This document shows positions 5,176 to 12,367 of a stretch of DNA of 20,566 nt, piece by piece (positions within the stretch are counted from its first letter, which is position 1; every line of letters begins with the position of its first letter). The stretch is from UBA5436 sp964346085 (GTDB taxonomy: Bacteria > Bacillota > Clostridia > Saccharofermentanales > DTU023). The notes below the pieces were generated by a model. It saw only the letters and a list, made by a program, of their open reading frames with translations. It was not told where the DNA came from and did no database searches. Made by a program: the position numbers and the translations under genes. Location of the stretch: assembly GCA_964346085.1 (NCBI GenBank), contig CAYFSZ010000022.1, positions 1 to 20,566 of the forward strand, given 5' to 3'.

Positions 5176-7899
5176 TTATTTACTTTCAACGATTTTTTGA
5201 ATTTCTAAATTGGTTTTTATTTGTTTATCAAGTTTTCTTTTTATAATGATTTTTTGTACATAAGGAAAGATTATCAAAATCATAATCGATAAAAATGATA
5301 TGATGAGACCCTGAGTAAATCCAGATGGAACAAATTTCGCTTCAATGACATTTTCTCCTTGTTTGATGGGAATAAGTATTAAGGAATTGTCAAAAGGTAA
5401 GACCTCTACTTCTTCTCCATTTACAGTTATATTCCAGGAATTGTCATATGTTGTTGTAAATAATGCATATCCATTATTCTTAGCATTGAGTTTTGCAGTT
5501 AATTGATTATCATTATGATATGTTACTTGGGATTCCCCTTGTTTTAAAGTCTCTAATAAAGATATCATTTTCTGCTCATTGATTCTTGCTGCTTCAATCT
5601 CGATGGATCCAGTATCTTGACTATCATCATTAATTTCAAAAGTGATTCTTGCCGTAGTTCCCTTATCCAGATATCCTAAATCTGAAATTGAAGTATCTTT
5701 TCTACTCAAACTTATTTCATTTTCAAATTGTTCTGCACCTGATTTGGAGGTTAAATACTTAACATTACTAAATTTAATTCCACTCGCATTCCATGCTGAT
5801 GTATAATATCCAGCTTCATCTGCAATAAAATCAAAACTTATATTACGTTGACCTTTAAATCCTGATTCTTTATTAACTTGAAAACGATGAGGATTTGATT
5901 TCTCAGTAGTATTTCCTAACCCAAGGCTAACATCCACTCCCTTAATTTCAAGCATAGAAGGATCTCCTCCTAACGTTTGAATGAGTGTTTTTTGATTCTT
6001 AAAAGCAGTTGAATCCACACTTAACATTGTGTTACTAGCTTGATTCGGAACCTCAAATATTAAAGAAAGAGCGTATGGATTTTCATATAGAGTTGTAAAA
6101 TCATCTTTTTGGAGTTCTTCATAATATGAAACTTGTTCATTTCGTTCATTTTTTACAATCTTGTATTTTAATCCGAAAATAGAATCTAAAATAATATTCG
6201 AACCTGTATTCTGATAACTATTAATGCCATTATTATCGTATCCAATTTCTTTGAATAATTGAACCGGCTGTTCAGGATAGGTTGAGGCAAAAATAGTAAT
6301 ACCTGGATAGCCATATAACATTGGATCATTGACTGTTTTGTCTGGCCACATTGAGGCTCTGTATAATGGATTTTCAGAACGTATATACTCAACTTTTTCT
6401 CTGATGGAATCAGGAACATCGCCAGCTAAATATCCGTCTCTTGTTCCGTAATATTCATTTTCCGAGATGGAATTAATGGCAATGCTAGAATTAATTAACA
6501 TTTCAATTGAAACGATAAATAATAAAATACTAGACATGAATTGCTTGCTAATTTTAATATTTTTACCAGAATTAAAAATCATAGCATACATAAACAGTAG
6601 AATTCCTGAAATCAATATCATATCGAATGAATATGTTTCACCATCTATTTTCTGTAACAGCAATAGTAGGAAAATAGAAACCGCTAATATTTGATACCAT
6701 TTCATATTTATTCTGAAATCCCATTGATGATAAACTTGAACCATCATGGAACAAAGCAAAAACACTAAAATAAATGAGTTTCTAAAGGGTAATTGATTCG
6801 GGTAATGAAAACCGTGCCAAACAAAATTCAAAACATTATTATTCATGCTTATGATTAAGAAAATAATAATTCCAATATGCAGATTTTTTTCATTCGAATT
6901 TATTCTTTTATTTAAGAAGTAAAGTGGAATCAAGAAGATTGCAAGCACTCCCATATATATATTAGGCATACCATTTCTAATTGAAAGCGGAGAAAGCACG
7001 AGCAATCGACTAATAAAATCAATAAAAGGCTCAAAAAATTCAATGGAATCAGGGAACTTATCTCCTGAAGCAGAAGTTTTTACTAATGCTTGAATGGTTG
7101 GCAATAAAGTAATTGCTGAAATACCAACTGCTACGATGGTTGAAAAAACAAATTGAATTATACTAAATAATAGATTATGCTTTTTTTTCGTAAAATCACA
7201 TCTATTCTTCTCTCTGGTAACAACAATTAAGAAATATAATCCCACAAATATACAAGCAAAAAACCCCGTATAATAATTTGTCATAATTAACAATGTAAGA
7301 CTGATAATGTAGAGTAAATGTTTTTTCTGGAAGATTAATCTTTCCAATCCTAAAATAACTATTGGTAATAATATTATTGTGTCTAACCACATAATATTCC
7401 AGGAATATGCTAGAGAATATGAAGATAAAGCATAGCATGTAGACACCGCTACATTAAACCAACTATGTAATCGTTGTGATGCAGATGCAAAAACATAAAA
7501 CGCAAGACCTGAAGTTGCAATTTTTAGTACAGTAATTAATAAAACCGCATCAGATAGTTGACTCTCTTTAAAAATCAAAAGCAATAAATTAAAGGGACTA
7601 GCTAAATAATAGGTAATAACTGAAAAGAAATTAAAACCCATGCCACCCGTCCATGTAAAAAACAAAGATTGATGCTCAATCAATTTACTACGTAACTCTC
7701 TTAAAAACGGAGCATATTGATGATATAAGTCGATTGTCAGAATATGTCTATCACCTAAAGGATAAACTCCTTGAAGTGCATATGACAAAGTAATAATAAA
7801 CAATGGTATCAAGAATGCTAATGCATAATATTGCCAATAAAGTTTCTTTGTTTTTTTATTGATAGAGTTTTCGTTTATTTCTAAAATCTGATTTTGCAT
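5176..7899 (-). CDS. yfhO: YfhO family polytopic membrane protein
   Basis: This 907-residue protein belongs to the YfhO family of GT-C-like membrane proteins. It starts with a short cytoplasmic segment and a first membrane span at about 22-44. The extracytoplasmic loop GDRHILTIDLYHQYAPFLREL follows, with the acidic residue seen at the same place in GT-C transferases. About 13 hydrophobic segments run to residue ~480. A large extracytoplasmic domain (about 485-855) follows, then a final span near 865-890 and a basic tail. In Bacillus and Listeria, YfhO-type proteins act with a CsbB-like glycosyltransferase in modifying lipoteichoic acid or other surface polymers; no such partner is visible here. 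The start is supported by TTGAGGACATC before the ATG. The gene stands alone: a terminator lies upstream (7951-7986) and the next operon has its own promoter. I see no clear terminator after its stop (5110-5175 is plain AT-rich DNA). Confidence 0.88.
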   Translation of the reverse strand: MQNQILEINENSINKKTKKLYWQYYALAFLIPLFIITLSYALQGVYPLGDRHILTIDLYHQYAPFLRELRSKLIEHQSLFFTWTGGMGFNFFSVITYYLASPFNLLLLIFKESQLSDAVLLITVLKIATSGLAFYVFASASQRLHSWFNVAVSTCYALSSYSLAYSWNIMWLDTIILLPIVILGLERLIFQKKHLLYIISLTLLIMTNYYTGFFACIFVGLYFLIVVTREKNRCDFTKKKHNLLFSIIQFVFSTIVAVGISAITLLPTIQALVKTSASGDKFPDSIEFFEPFIDFISRLLVLSPLSIRNGMPNIYMGVLAIFLIPLYFLNKRINSNEKNLHIGIIIFLIISMNNNVLNFVWHGFHYPNQLPFRNSFILVFLLCSMMVQVYHQWDFRINMKWYQILAVSIFLLLLLQKIDGETYSFDMILISGILLFMYAMIFNSGKNIKISKQFMSSILLFIVSIEMLINSSIAINSISENEYYGTRDGYLAGDVPDSIREKVEYIRSENPLYRASMWPDKTVNDPMLYGYPGITIFASTYPEQPVQLFKEIGYDNNGINSYQNTGSNIILDSIFGLKYKIVKNERNEQVSYYEELQKDDFTTLYENPYALSLIFEVPNQASNTMLSVDSTAFKNQKTLIQTLGGDPSMLEIKGVDVSLGLGNTTEKSNPHRFQVNKESGFKGQRNISFDFIADEAGYYTSAWNASGIKFSNVKYLTSKSGAEQFENEISLSRKDTSISDLGYLDKGTTARITFEINDDSQDTGSIEIEAARINEQKMISLLETLKQGESQVTYHNDNQLTAKLNAKNNGYALFTTTYDNSWNITVNGEEVEVLPFDNSLILIPIKQGENVIEAKFVPSGFTQGLIISFLSIMILIIFPYVQKIIIKRKLDKQIKTNLEIQKIVESK

Positions 7900-7929
7900 G
7901 ATGTCCTCAATTCGAAACTATTTCATTTT

Positions 7930-7938
7930 ATTCTAACA
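7930..7938 (-). promoter_or_regulatory. Candidate extended -10 promoter of the YfhO-family gene
   Basis: TGTTAGAAT on the minus strand fits an extended -10 element (TGN before a TATAAT-like hexamer). It lies about 30 bases before the YfhO ATG and just downstream of the terminator of the preceding operon. No good -35 hexamer is visible, so this is tentative. Confidence 0.38.
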
Positions 7939-7950
7939 AAATATTAAGAG

Positions 7951-7986
7951 TAAAAAAATAAAAGGTGGACTATTGCCCACCTTTTA
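7951..7986 (-). terminator. Rho-independent terminator after the DUF948-like gene
   Basis: On the minus strand, TAAAAGGTGG (rc of 7977-7986) pairs perfectly with CCACCTTTTA (rc of 7959-7968) around an 8-base loop. It is followed by TTTTATTTTTTTA (tail into 7951). The position, 24 bases after the DUF948-like stop and before the YfhO gene, fits an operon end. Confidence 0.87.
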
Positions 7987-8009
7987 ATAAAAAATTAAAG
8001 TTGATAAAC

Positions 8010-8519
8010 TTATTTTCTTTTCTTTTTCCCTTTTTTCATTTTTTTAACGAATCCAAGGACACCTGTGATTTTACCTGCTAAACTAATCAGACCGTTCACA
8101 TCAATATTGTTTGCTACATGGCCAACTCCATGTTTGACACCTGATACTGCGCTATCTACTCCATCAACAATATTCGTTGCGGTATAAGCTACAGTTTCAA
8201 CGGTTGTGCCTAAAGCAGTTGCGACACCAGTTACATCATCAAGAATTTCTGGAACTGTCACTGCAGCAGATTCGGTTATTGCGTTGACGTCTGTTAATGA
8301 TTTGTCGACTTTTTTTACGACTTCAGGAATCTGATTAACAGTTTGACTTACAGGTAATGCGATTTCGTCAAGCATAGTTTTTAATTTTTTAATTGTTCCT
8401 GATAAATTGATTAGCACGATAGCTAATACAATAAGGACAACCACACCCGCCAAGCCAAGTAACACCATTACTAAATCACTTAAATTAACGGTTACTTCAC
8501 TAAATACTGTATAAGTCAT
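8010..8519 (-). CDS. DUF948-like membrane-anchored protein (YtxG-like)
   Basis: The protein has 169 residues with one membrane span at about 16-40 (DLVMVLLGLAGVVVLIVLAIVLI). An amphipathic, repetitive helical region (about 41-130) is rich in Val, Thr and Asp, and the C-terminus is very basic (KKMKKGKKKRK). This layout, and its position right after a YtxH-like gene, match the DUF948/YtxG group: small envelope-associated proteins that travel with YtxH and are general-stress genes in Bacillus. No catalytic function is known or visible. The ribosome site is a GGTGA match and 18 bases separate it from the upstream stop. A terminator follows. The Lys-rich tail may contact membrane phospholipid or nucleic acid (inference). 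Confidence 0.72.
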   Translation of the reverse strand: MTYTVFSEVTVNLSDLVMVLLGLAGVVVLIVLAIVLINLSGTIKKLKTMLDEIALPVSQTVNQIPEVVKKVDKSLTDVNAITESAAVTVPEILDDVTGVATALGTTVETVAYTATNIVDGVDSAVSGVKHGVGHVANNIDVNGLISLAGKITGVLGFVKKMKKGKKKRK

Positions 8520-8537
8520 AATTCACCATCAATCTAA

Positions 8538-8918
8538 TTAAGCTTTAGCTTCGTCAGAAACTTTTTCTGCTTTGCGAGATACTTTATCAGCACCTTCTTG
8601 AACTTTATCCGCAGCTTTAGCAACGCCTTCATTTAATGAATCTTCAACATCATGTTTAGCTCTGTTAAATCTAGCAGCAGCTTCTTCACCTTTAACTCTT
8701 ACTAATTCAGCTACTTCTTTTGATTTATCAACAGCTTTTGTATAGCCTTTTTCAGCAGCTACTTTAATATCATGTCTTGTTTCTTTACCAGATTGAGGAG
8801 CAACTAAAATACCTGTTGCTACGCCTACTAACAATCCTGCTAAAGTACCAATTGCTACATTTGCTCTTGCTTGTTCTTTTCTTTGATATCCAATTAAGTT
8901 ACCTAATAATTCTTTCAT
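8538..8918 (-). CDS. YtxH-domain protein
   Basis: In this 126-residue protein a Gly/Ala-rich hydrophobic segment (about 22-42: IGTLAGLLVGVATGILVAPQSG) precedes KETRHD. This is the YtxH signature, a short membrane-inserting helix followed by a conserved APxSGKxTR motif. The rest (about 50-126) is a charged Lys/Glu/Ala amphipathic helix with a repeating pattern (KAADKVQEGADKVSRKAEKV) resembling LEA/apolipoprotein-type helices. YtxH proteins are small stress- or envelope-associated proteins of unknown biochemical role. An AAGGGAG ribosome site supports the start. It is the first gene of a two-gene operon with the DUF948-like protein, driven by a promoter at 8963-8990 that carries a perfect palindrome. 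Confidence 0.82.
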   Translation of the reverse strand: MKELLGNLIGYQRKEQARANVAIGTLAGLLVGVATGILVAPQSGKETRHDIKVAAEKGYTKAVDKSKEVAELVRVKGEEAAARFNRAKHDVEDSLNEGVAKAADKVQEGADKVSRKAEKVSDEAKA

Positions 8919-8962
8919 AAATTTACTCCCTTCAAATTCTGTAAAATTTATTATTTATGACA

Positions 8963-8990
8963 ATTATACAATAAAAACGCATATATGCGT
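8963..8990 (-). promoter_or_regulatory. Promoter of the ytxH operon with an embedded 14-bp palindrome
   Basis: The -10 element TATAAT (8963-8968) is perfect, about 45 bases before the YtxH ATG. The expected -35 region falls in ACGCATATATGCGT (8977-8990), a perfectly self-complementary 14-mer, with no good -35 hexamer. The palindrome may be an activator or repressor site. It is also followed on the minus strand by TTTTTATT, so it could be a weak terminator for rnpB transcripts (5-bp stem, 4-base loop). Confidence 0.5.
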
Positions 8991-9034
8991 AATCTTATTA
9001 GGTTATGTAACATAGAAAACAAAAGATATAATAA

Positions 9035-9379
9035 ATCTGAGTAAACCTATAAGCCGGGTTCTGTCTAGGACAATCATCTATCTAGACCTGGGATTCCGCC
9101 CAGGTTCAAGCCACCTCCTCGAAACTTGCGGGTCACAATATTGTTTCTCCACGGTGTTGCTTCAGACGGGGTTTACACGGCCAGTATGTTACCACACTGC
9201 CGGTGAGCTCTTACCTCACCATTCCACCCTTGCCGATTACTCGGCGGTTTATTTTCTGTTGCACTTTCCTTAAGGTCACCCTCACCGGGAACTACCCGGC
9301 GCCCTTACCCTATGAAGCCCGGACTTTCCTCATCTACAAACTTTCGTCATGTATCCGCGATTGTCCAGCTTACTCAGAT
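9035..9379 (-). ncRNA. rnpB: RNase P RNA (A-type core)
   Basis: This is the catalytic RNA that matures the 5' ends of tRNAs. The two universal P4 strands are present: GAGGAAAGTCCGGGC (rc of 9317-9331) near the 5' side and ACAGAACCCGGCTTA (rc of 9050-9064) near the 3' end. P1 forms a perfect 10-bp pair between 9370-9379 and 9035-9044, and P2 pairs GGACAATC (rc 9359-9366) with GATTGTCC (rc 9068-9075). The internal GGTGAGGTAAGAGCTCACC hairpin (rc 9202-9220) and an ACAGAAAATAAACCGCC stretch are features of the ancestral A type, rather than the B type of Bacillales. The 5' end overlaps the stop codon of the Nif3-type gene by up to 10 bases, and a promoter in that gene places the start at the P1 boundary. 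Ends are set from P1 pairing. Confidence 0.95.
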
Positions 9380-10170
9380 CTTAAACGATTATAGACGATT
9401 CCAGGATTTTCTACAAAATTAATTTCTGGAAATTTGTTATGAAAATATTTACTGATGACTGAAACGATTGTTTGTTCGCTAGCCCCGTGTCCTGCAGTTA
9501 GCAAAGCAATTCCTCTTTCATAAAGCATTACTGAAACATGATGCTTAATCTCTCCTGTAATAAGAAGATCAACTTGTTTTTTTTCTAATTCAGAAATCCA
9601 GTTTTCATCAAAAGCTCCTGGCGTAAAAACAACTTTCCTAATATCCATGTTTTGATCCATATTGGTTTGGCATACAGTTTGAAGATTAGAATCTACTTTA
9701 TTTTGTAGCTCAGATAATTTTAGTGTTTCGTTCAAGCGCACAACTCTGCCATGTCCTGCACTTGGATTTTCCTCATTTGGAATCAGAATCTCTGTTACCT
9801 GATAATCAATATCTATTAAGCTTTGTTCTAAGAAAGATATCGCAACGCCTTCTTCTGCTGCATCTAAATTTGTATGAGCCGAAATACAAGTCATATTATG
9901 TTTGATCAATTCCAACAAAAGTTTTTGTTCTTTGTTATTCGATAAAACGGTTTGAATTGGTGAAAACAAAAAAGGATGATGTGTAATAATCAAATTACAT
10001 CGATTTTGTAAAGCTAATTCTAGTGCTTGAAAAGTTAAATCTAGACTAATCAGAACACCAGTCGTCTCTTCCTCTAAATCGCCTAGCATAGGCCCAGTTG
10101 GGTCCCAACTTTCTTTCAATTCATACGGTGCATATTCTTCAATTGCATCTAATATTTCTTTATGTTTCAT
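9370..10170 (-). CDS. Nif3-like dinuclear metal centre protein (YqfO/YbgI family, short form)
   Basis: I choose the ATG at 10170 (266 residues): it has an AGAGGA ribosome site at 5-base spacing and begins MKHKEILDAIEEYAP, the usual family start. A longer frame to 10236 would only add residues overlapping trmK. Metal-site motifs are ITHHPFLF (62-69, two His), AHTNLDAAEEGV (98-109, His99 and Asp103) and GHGASE (227-232, His228 and Glu232). The length matches the short YbgI-type form and lacks the inserted domain of Bacillus YqfO (~370 residues). The first motif, SWDPTGPMLGD (21-31), departs from the usual WDNVGL. The biochemical role is unsettled for the family; the conserved linkage to trmK is typical in Firmicutes. 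It overlaps trmK by 11 bases, and its final codons contain the rnpB promoter. Confidence 0.9.
   Translation of the reverse strand: MKHKEILDAIEEYAPYELKESWDPTGPMLGDLEEETTGVLISLDLTFQALELALQNRCNLIITHHPFLFSPIQTVLSNNKEQKLLLELIKHNMTCISAHTNLDAAEEGVAISFLEQSLIDIDYQVTEILIPNEENPSAGHGRVVRLNETLKLSELQNKVDSNLQTVCQTNMDQNMDIRKVVFTPGAFDENWISELEKKQVDLLITGEIKHHVSVMLYERGIALLTAGHGASEQTIVSVISKYFHNKFPEINFVENPGIVYNRLRSE
9388..9416 (-). promoter_or_regulatory. rnpB promoter inside the 3' end of the Nif3-type gene
   Basis: On the minus strand TTGTAG (9411-9416) and a perfect TATAAT (9388-9393) are separated by 17 bases. The expected start, 7-9 bases further on, coincides with the 5' end of RNase P helix P1 (9379). The -10 hexamer doubles as the Tyr-Asn codons seven residues before the C-terminus of the Nif3-type protein. 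Confidence 0.72.
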
Positions 10171-10867
10171 TAATTTCCTCTTCCGTTTGCTGTAGCATAG
10201 TGCGAATATCCTGTAATATCTCAATATAGTTTTCATGACTGCGAGATTTCTTGACAGCTAAATTTTCTAAACGTAATAAGTAATTGTATTTCAATTGATA
10301 ATCTTCAATAGAATTTAGTTCAAAACATGATCCTACAAAAGCAATCGTATCACTAATTTCATAGGGGATTCCCGTATATTTTGTTGAAATGACACTGTAA
10401 TACTTGTTTTGGTCTTCCACGATTTTTTCTTTTAAAATTGGGAAGCCTTTCAAAGCTAGCCATTTTCGCAAATCAAACCATGTCCAATTTGGTTGCAGAA
10501 TTAAGTGATTATCAGGGCCTATTTTATGTAAATCTTTTTCTAAAATCTTATGAATTAAAAAACCACCCATCCCAGCGATGATGATCGTTTCATTTCCTCG
10601 TAATTGAAGATTAGATAAACCGTCAGTGAGTATTAATTCGATATCCTTCTTCGTGAACCCTGCTACTTCCCGGTTTTTAGCAGCTTTCAACAATGGTTTT
10701 TCGTTCACATCAACAGCTAAAATGCTGGGTTCAAAGCCTTTTTGTTTAAGCGCAATTGGCAAATACCCATGGTCGGTACCTACATCTATAACAGGAGAAT
10801 CTACCTCAATTAATTCAATCAAGGTAGAAATTCTCTTACTATAAATTTGTTGTTGAATGTCATTCAT
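10160..10867 (-). CDS. trmK: tRNA (adenine(22)-N1)-methyltransferase TrmK
   Basis: The 235-residue product is a class I SAM-dependent methyltransferase matching TrmK, which makes m1A22 in tRNA. The SAM-binding motif is VIDVGTDHGYLPIAL (26-40), the acidic loop is AVDVNEKPLLKA (51-62), and IIIAGMGGFLIHKIL (95-109) and ILQPN (123-127) supply the catalytic face. The C-terminal ~75 residues form the coiled helical part typical of TrmK. It starts 1 base after the rpoD stop and overlaps the Nif3-type gene by 11 bases. The order rpoD-trmK-nif3 reproduces the Bacillus sigA-region order, lacking cccA. The start ATG is the first Met of a typical N-terminus (ISTLIELIEVDSPVIDVG). Confidence 0.93.
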   Translation of the reverse strand: MNDIQQQIYSKRISTLIELIEVDSPVIDVGTDHGYLPIALKQKGFEPSILAVDVNEKPLLKAAKNREVAGFTKKDIELILTDGLSNLQLRGNETIIIAGMGGFLIHKILEKDLHKIGPDNHLILQPNWTWFDLRKWLALKGFPILKEKIVEDQNKYYSVISTKYTGIPYEISDTIAFVGSCFELNSIEDYQLKYNYLLRLENLAVKKSRSHENYIEILQDIRTMLQQTEEEINET

Positions 10868-10868
10868 T

Positions 10869-12341
10869 TTAATCTAAATAATCTTTTAACTTTTGACTTC
10901 TTGATGGATGTCTTAATTTACGCAATGCTTTTGCTTCAATCTGACGAATTCTTTCACGTGTAACATCGAACTCTCTACCTACTTCTTCTAAAGTTCTTGT
11001 TCTACCATCATCTAGACCAAAACGTAAGCGCAATACTTTTTCTTCACGCGGAGTTAATTCTTGCAATACTTCGAATAATTGTTCTTTTAATAATGCAAAA
11101 GATGCTTGATCTGAAGGAGATGGTGCATCATCATCTGGAATGAAATCGCCTAAAAAGCTATCTTCTTCTTCACCAATTGGTTTTTCTAAAGATACTGGTT
11201 CTTGTGAAATTTTCATAATTTCACGAACTTTATCAACCGTTACTTCCATTTCTTTTGCAATTTCTTCAGGTTCTGGTTCTCTACCTAGTTTCTGCAATAA
11301 TTGTCGTTGAATACGAATCATTTTATTGATGGTCTCTACCATATGTACCGGAATACGAATTGTTCTAGCTTGATCCGCAATAGCTCTTGTAATTGCCTGT
11401 CGAATCCACCATGTCGCATACGTTGAAAATTTATATCCTTTACGATAATCGAATTTATCAACAGCTTTAATCAAACCTAAATTTCCTTCTTGAATTAAAT
11501 CCAAGAAAGATAATCCACGACCAGTATATCGTTTTGCAATGCTGACAACTAAACGAAGATTTGCTGTTGTTAAATGATCTTTAGCTTCTTTATCGCCCAT
11601 TTCCATCCGCGCAGCTAATTCTTTTTCTTGATCAGCTGTTAATAAGTCAACGCGTCCGATTTCTTTTAAATACATTCGAACCGGATCATCAACAATAATC
11701 GCTTCTGTAAAAATACGTCCATCATTCGCAGAATCTTCATCTTCTTCGTCATCTTCAACATCATCAAAAACTTCGACTCCAGCTGTTAACAATCCTTCCA
11801 TGACTTCATCAATATAATTTTCATCAAGTTTGATTGTTTCAAGATAATCGATAACATCCTGTTGTTTAATTCTATTTTCAGTTCTTCCTGCTTGCGTAAT
11901 CAAAGATTTAATAGCAAGATCTGCTTGTGGCTCATCTGCCGTCTCAGGCTCGATGTTTTCACTATTCTTTTTAGATTTTCTCTTTCTTGATTTTTTCTCG
12001 ATTTTGATATCTTCATAATCATCATCTTCGTCAAAATCATCTTTTACTTTACGTGTTTTTTTCTTTGGTTTTGCTTTTGCTGTTGAGTCTTCTTGTTCTA
12101 CTTTTTCAGTTTTCTTTTTTCTTGTTTTCTTTGCTGGTTTTTCCTCAGTTTTTTCAGAAACTTCAACTGGTTCTGTTATTTCTGTTTTTTTCTTTCTGCC
12201 TCTTTTTGCAGGCTTTTCTTCTTTATCATCTTCAGCCGTCTCTTTTTTTGTTGCTTTTTTCGACTTTGTTGTTTTTTTCTTTTCTTCTAAAACAACATTT
12301 TCATCTTTTTTTGCTTCTTCTACTTTTTTAGTTCTTCCCAT
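10869..12341 (-). CDS. rpoD: Housekeeping RNA polymerase sigma factor RpoD/SigA with Lys-rich N-terminal extension
   Basis: This 490-residue primary sigma-70 factor directs RNA polymerase to vegetative promoters. Residues 1-140 are a low-complexity Lys/Glu-rich extension containing a repeated EEKPAK..RKKKTE unit (41-54 and 66-79) and a third partial KPKKKTRK copy. A region 1.1-like part (about 141-195) and an acidic linker (193-205) follow. Region 1.2 is near DDPVRMYLKEIG (218-229). Region 2 includes NLRLVVSIAKRYTGRGLSFLDLIQEG and the -10 recognition/melting segment KGYKFSTYATWWIRQAITRA (301-320). Region 3 is 327-410. Region 4.2 is RTLEEVGREFDVTRERIRQIEAKALRKLRHP (449-479), contacting the -35. 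Bacillus SigA is about 370 residues, so the extension adds ~120. GGAGGAA precedes the ATG, 26 bases separate it from dnaG, and Met1 leads directly into the extension with no better internal start evident. Confidence 0.97.
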   Translation of the reverse strand: MGRTKKVEEAKKDENVVLEEKKKTTKSKKATKKETAEDDKEEKPAKRGRKKKTEITEPVEVSEKTEEKPAKKTRKKKTEKVEQEDSTAKAKPKKKTRKVKDDFDEDDDYEDIKIEKKSRKRKSKKNSENIEPETADEPQADLAIKSLITQAGRTENRIKQQDVIDYLETIKLDENYIDEVMEGLLTAGVEVFDDVEDDEEDEDSANDGRIFTEAIIVDDPVRMYLKEIGRVDLLTADQEKELAARMEMGDKEAKDHLTTANLRLVVSIAKRYTGRGLSFLDLIQEGNLGLIKAVDKFDYRKGYKFSTYATWWIRQAITRAIADQARTIRIPVHMVETINKMIRIQRQLLQKLGREPEPEEIAKEMEVTVDKVREIMKISQEPVSLEKPIGEEEDSFLGDFIPDDDAPSPSDQASFALLKEQLFEVLQELTPREEKVLRLRFGLDDGRTRTLEEVGREFDVTRERIRQIEAKALRKLRHPSRSQKLKDYLD

Positions 12342-12367
12342 TCTATTTCCTCCATTTTGATTGTATA

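Noticed and set aside
9203..9394. Plus-strand frame of 63 codons
   Set aside because: It is the antisense of RNase P RNA, whose structure explains the sequence conservation.
10171..10236. Longer start for the Nif3-type gene (22 extra residues)
   Set aside because: It overlaps the conserved end of trmK, has no ribosome site, and the family start matches the ATG at 10170.
12053..12331. Plus-strand frames coding Leu/Phe-rich, membrane-like peptides opposite the start of rpoD
   Set aside because: They are the antisense of Lys/Glu-rich codons (AAA/GAA read as TTT/TTC), with no ribosome site, and rpoD explains the region fully.
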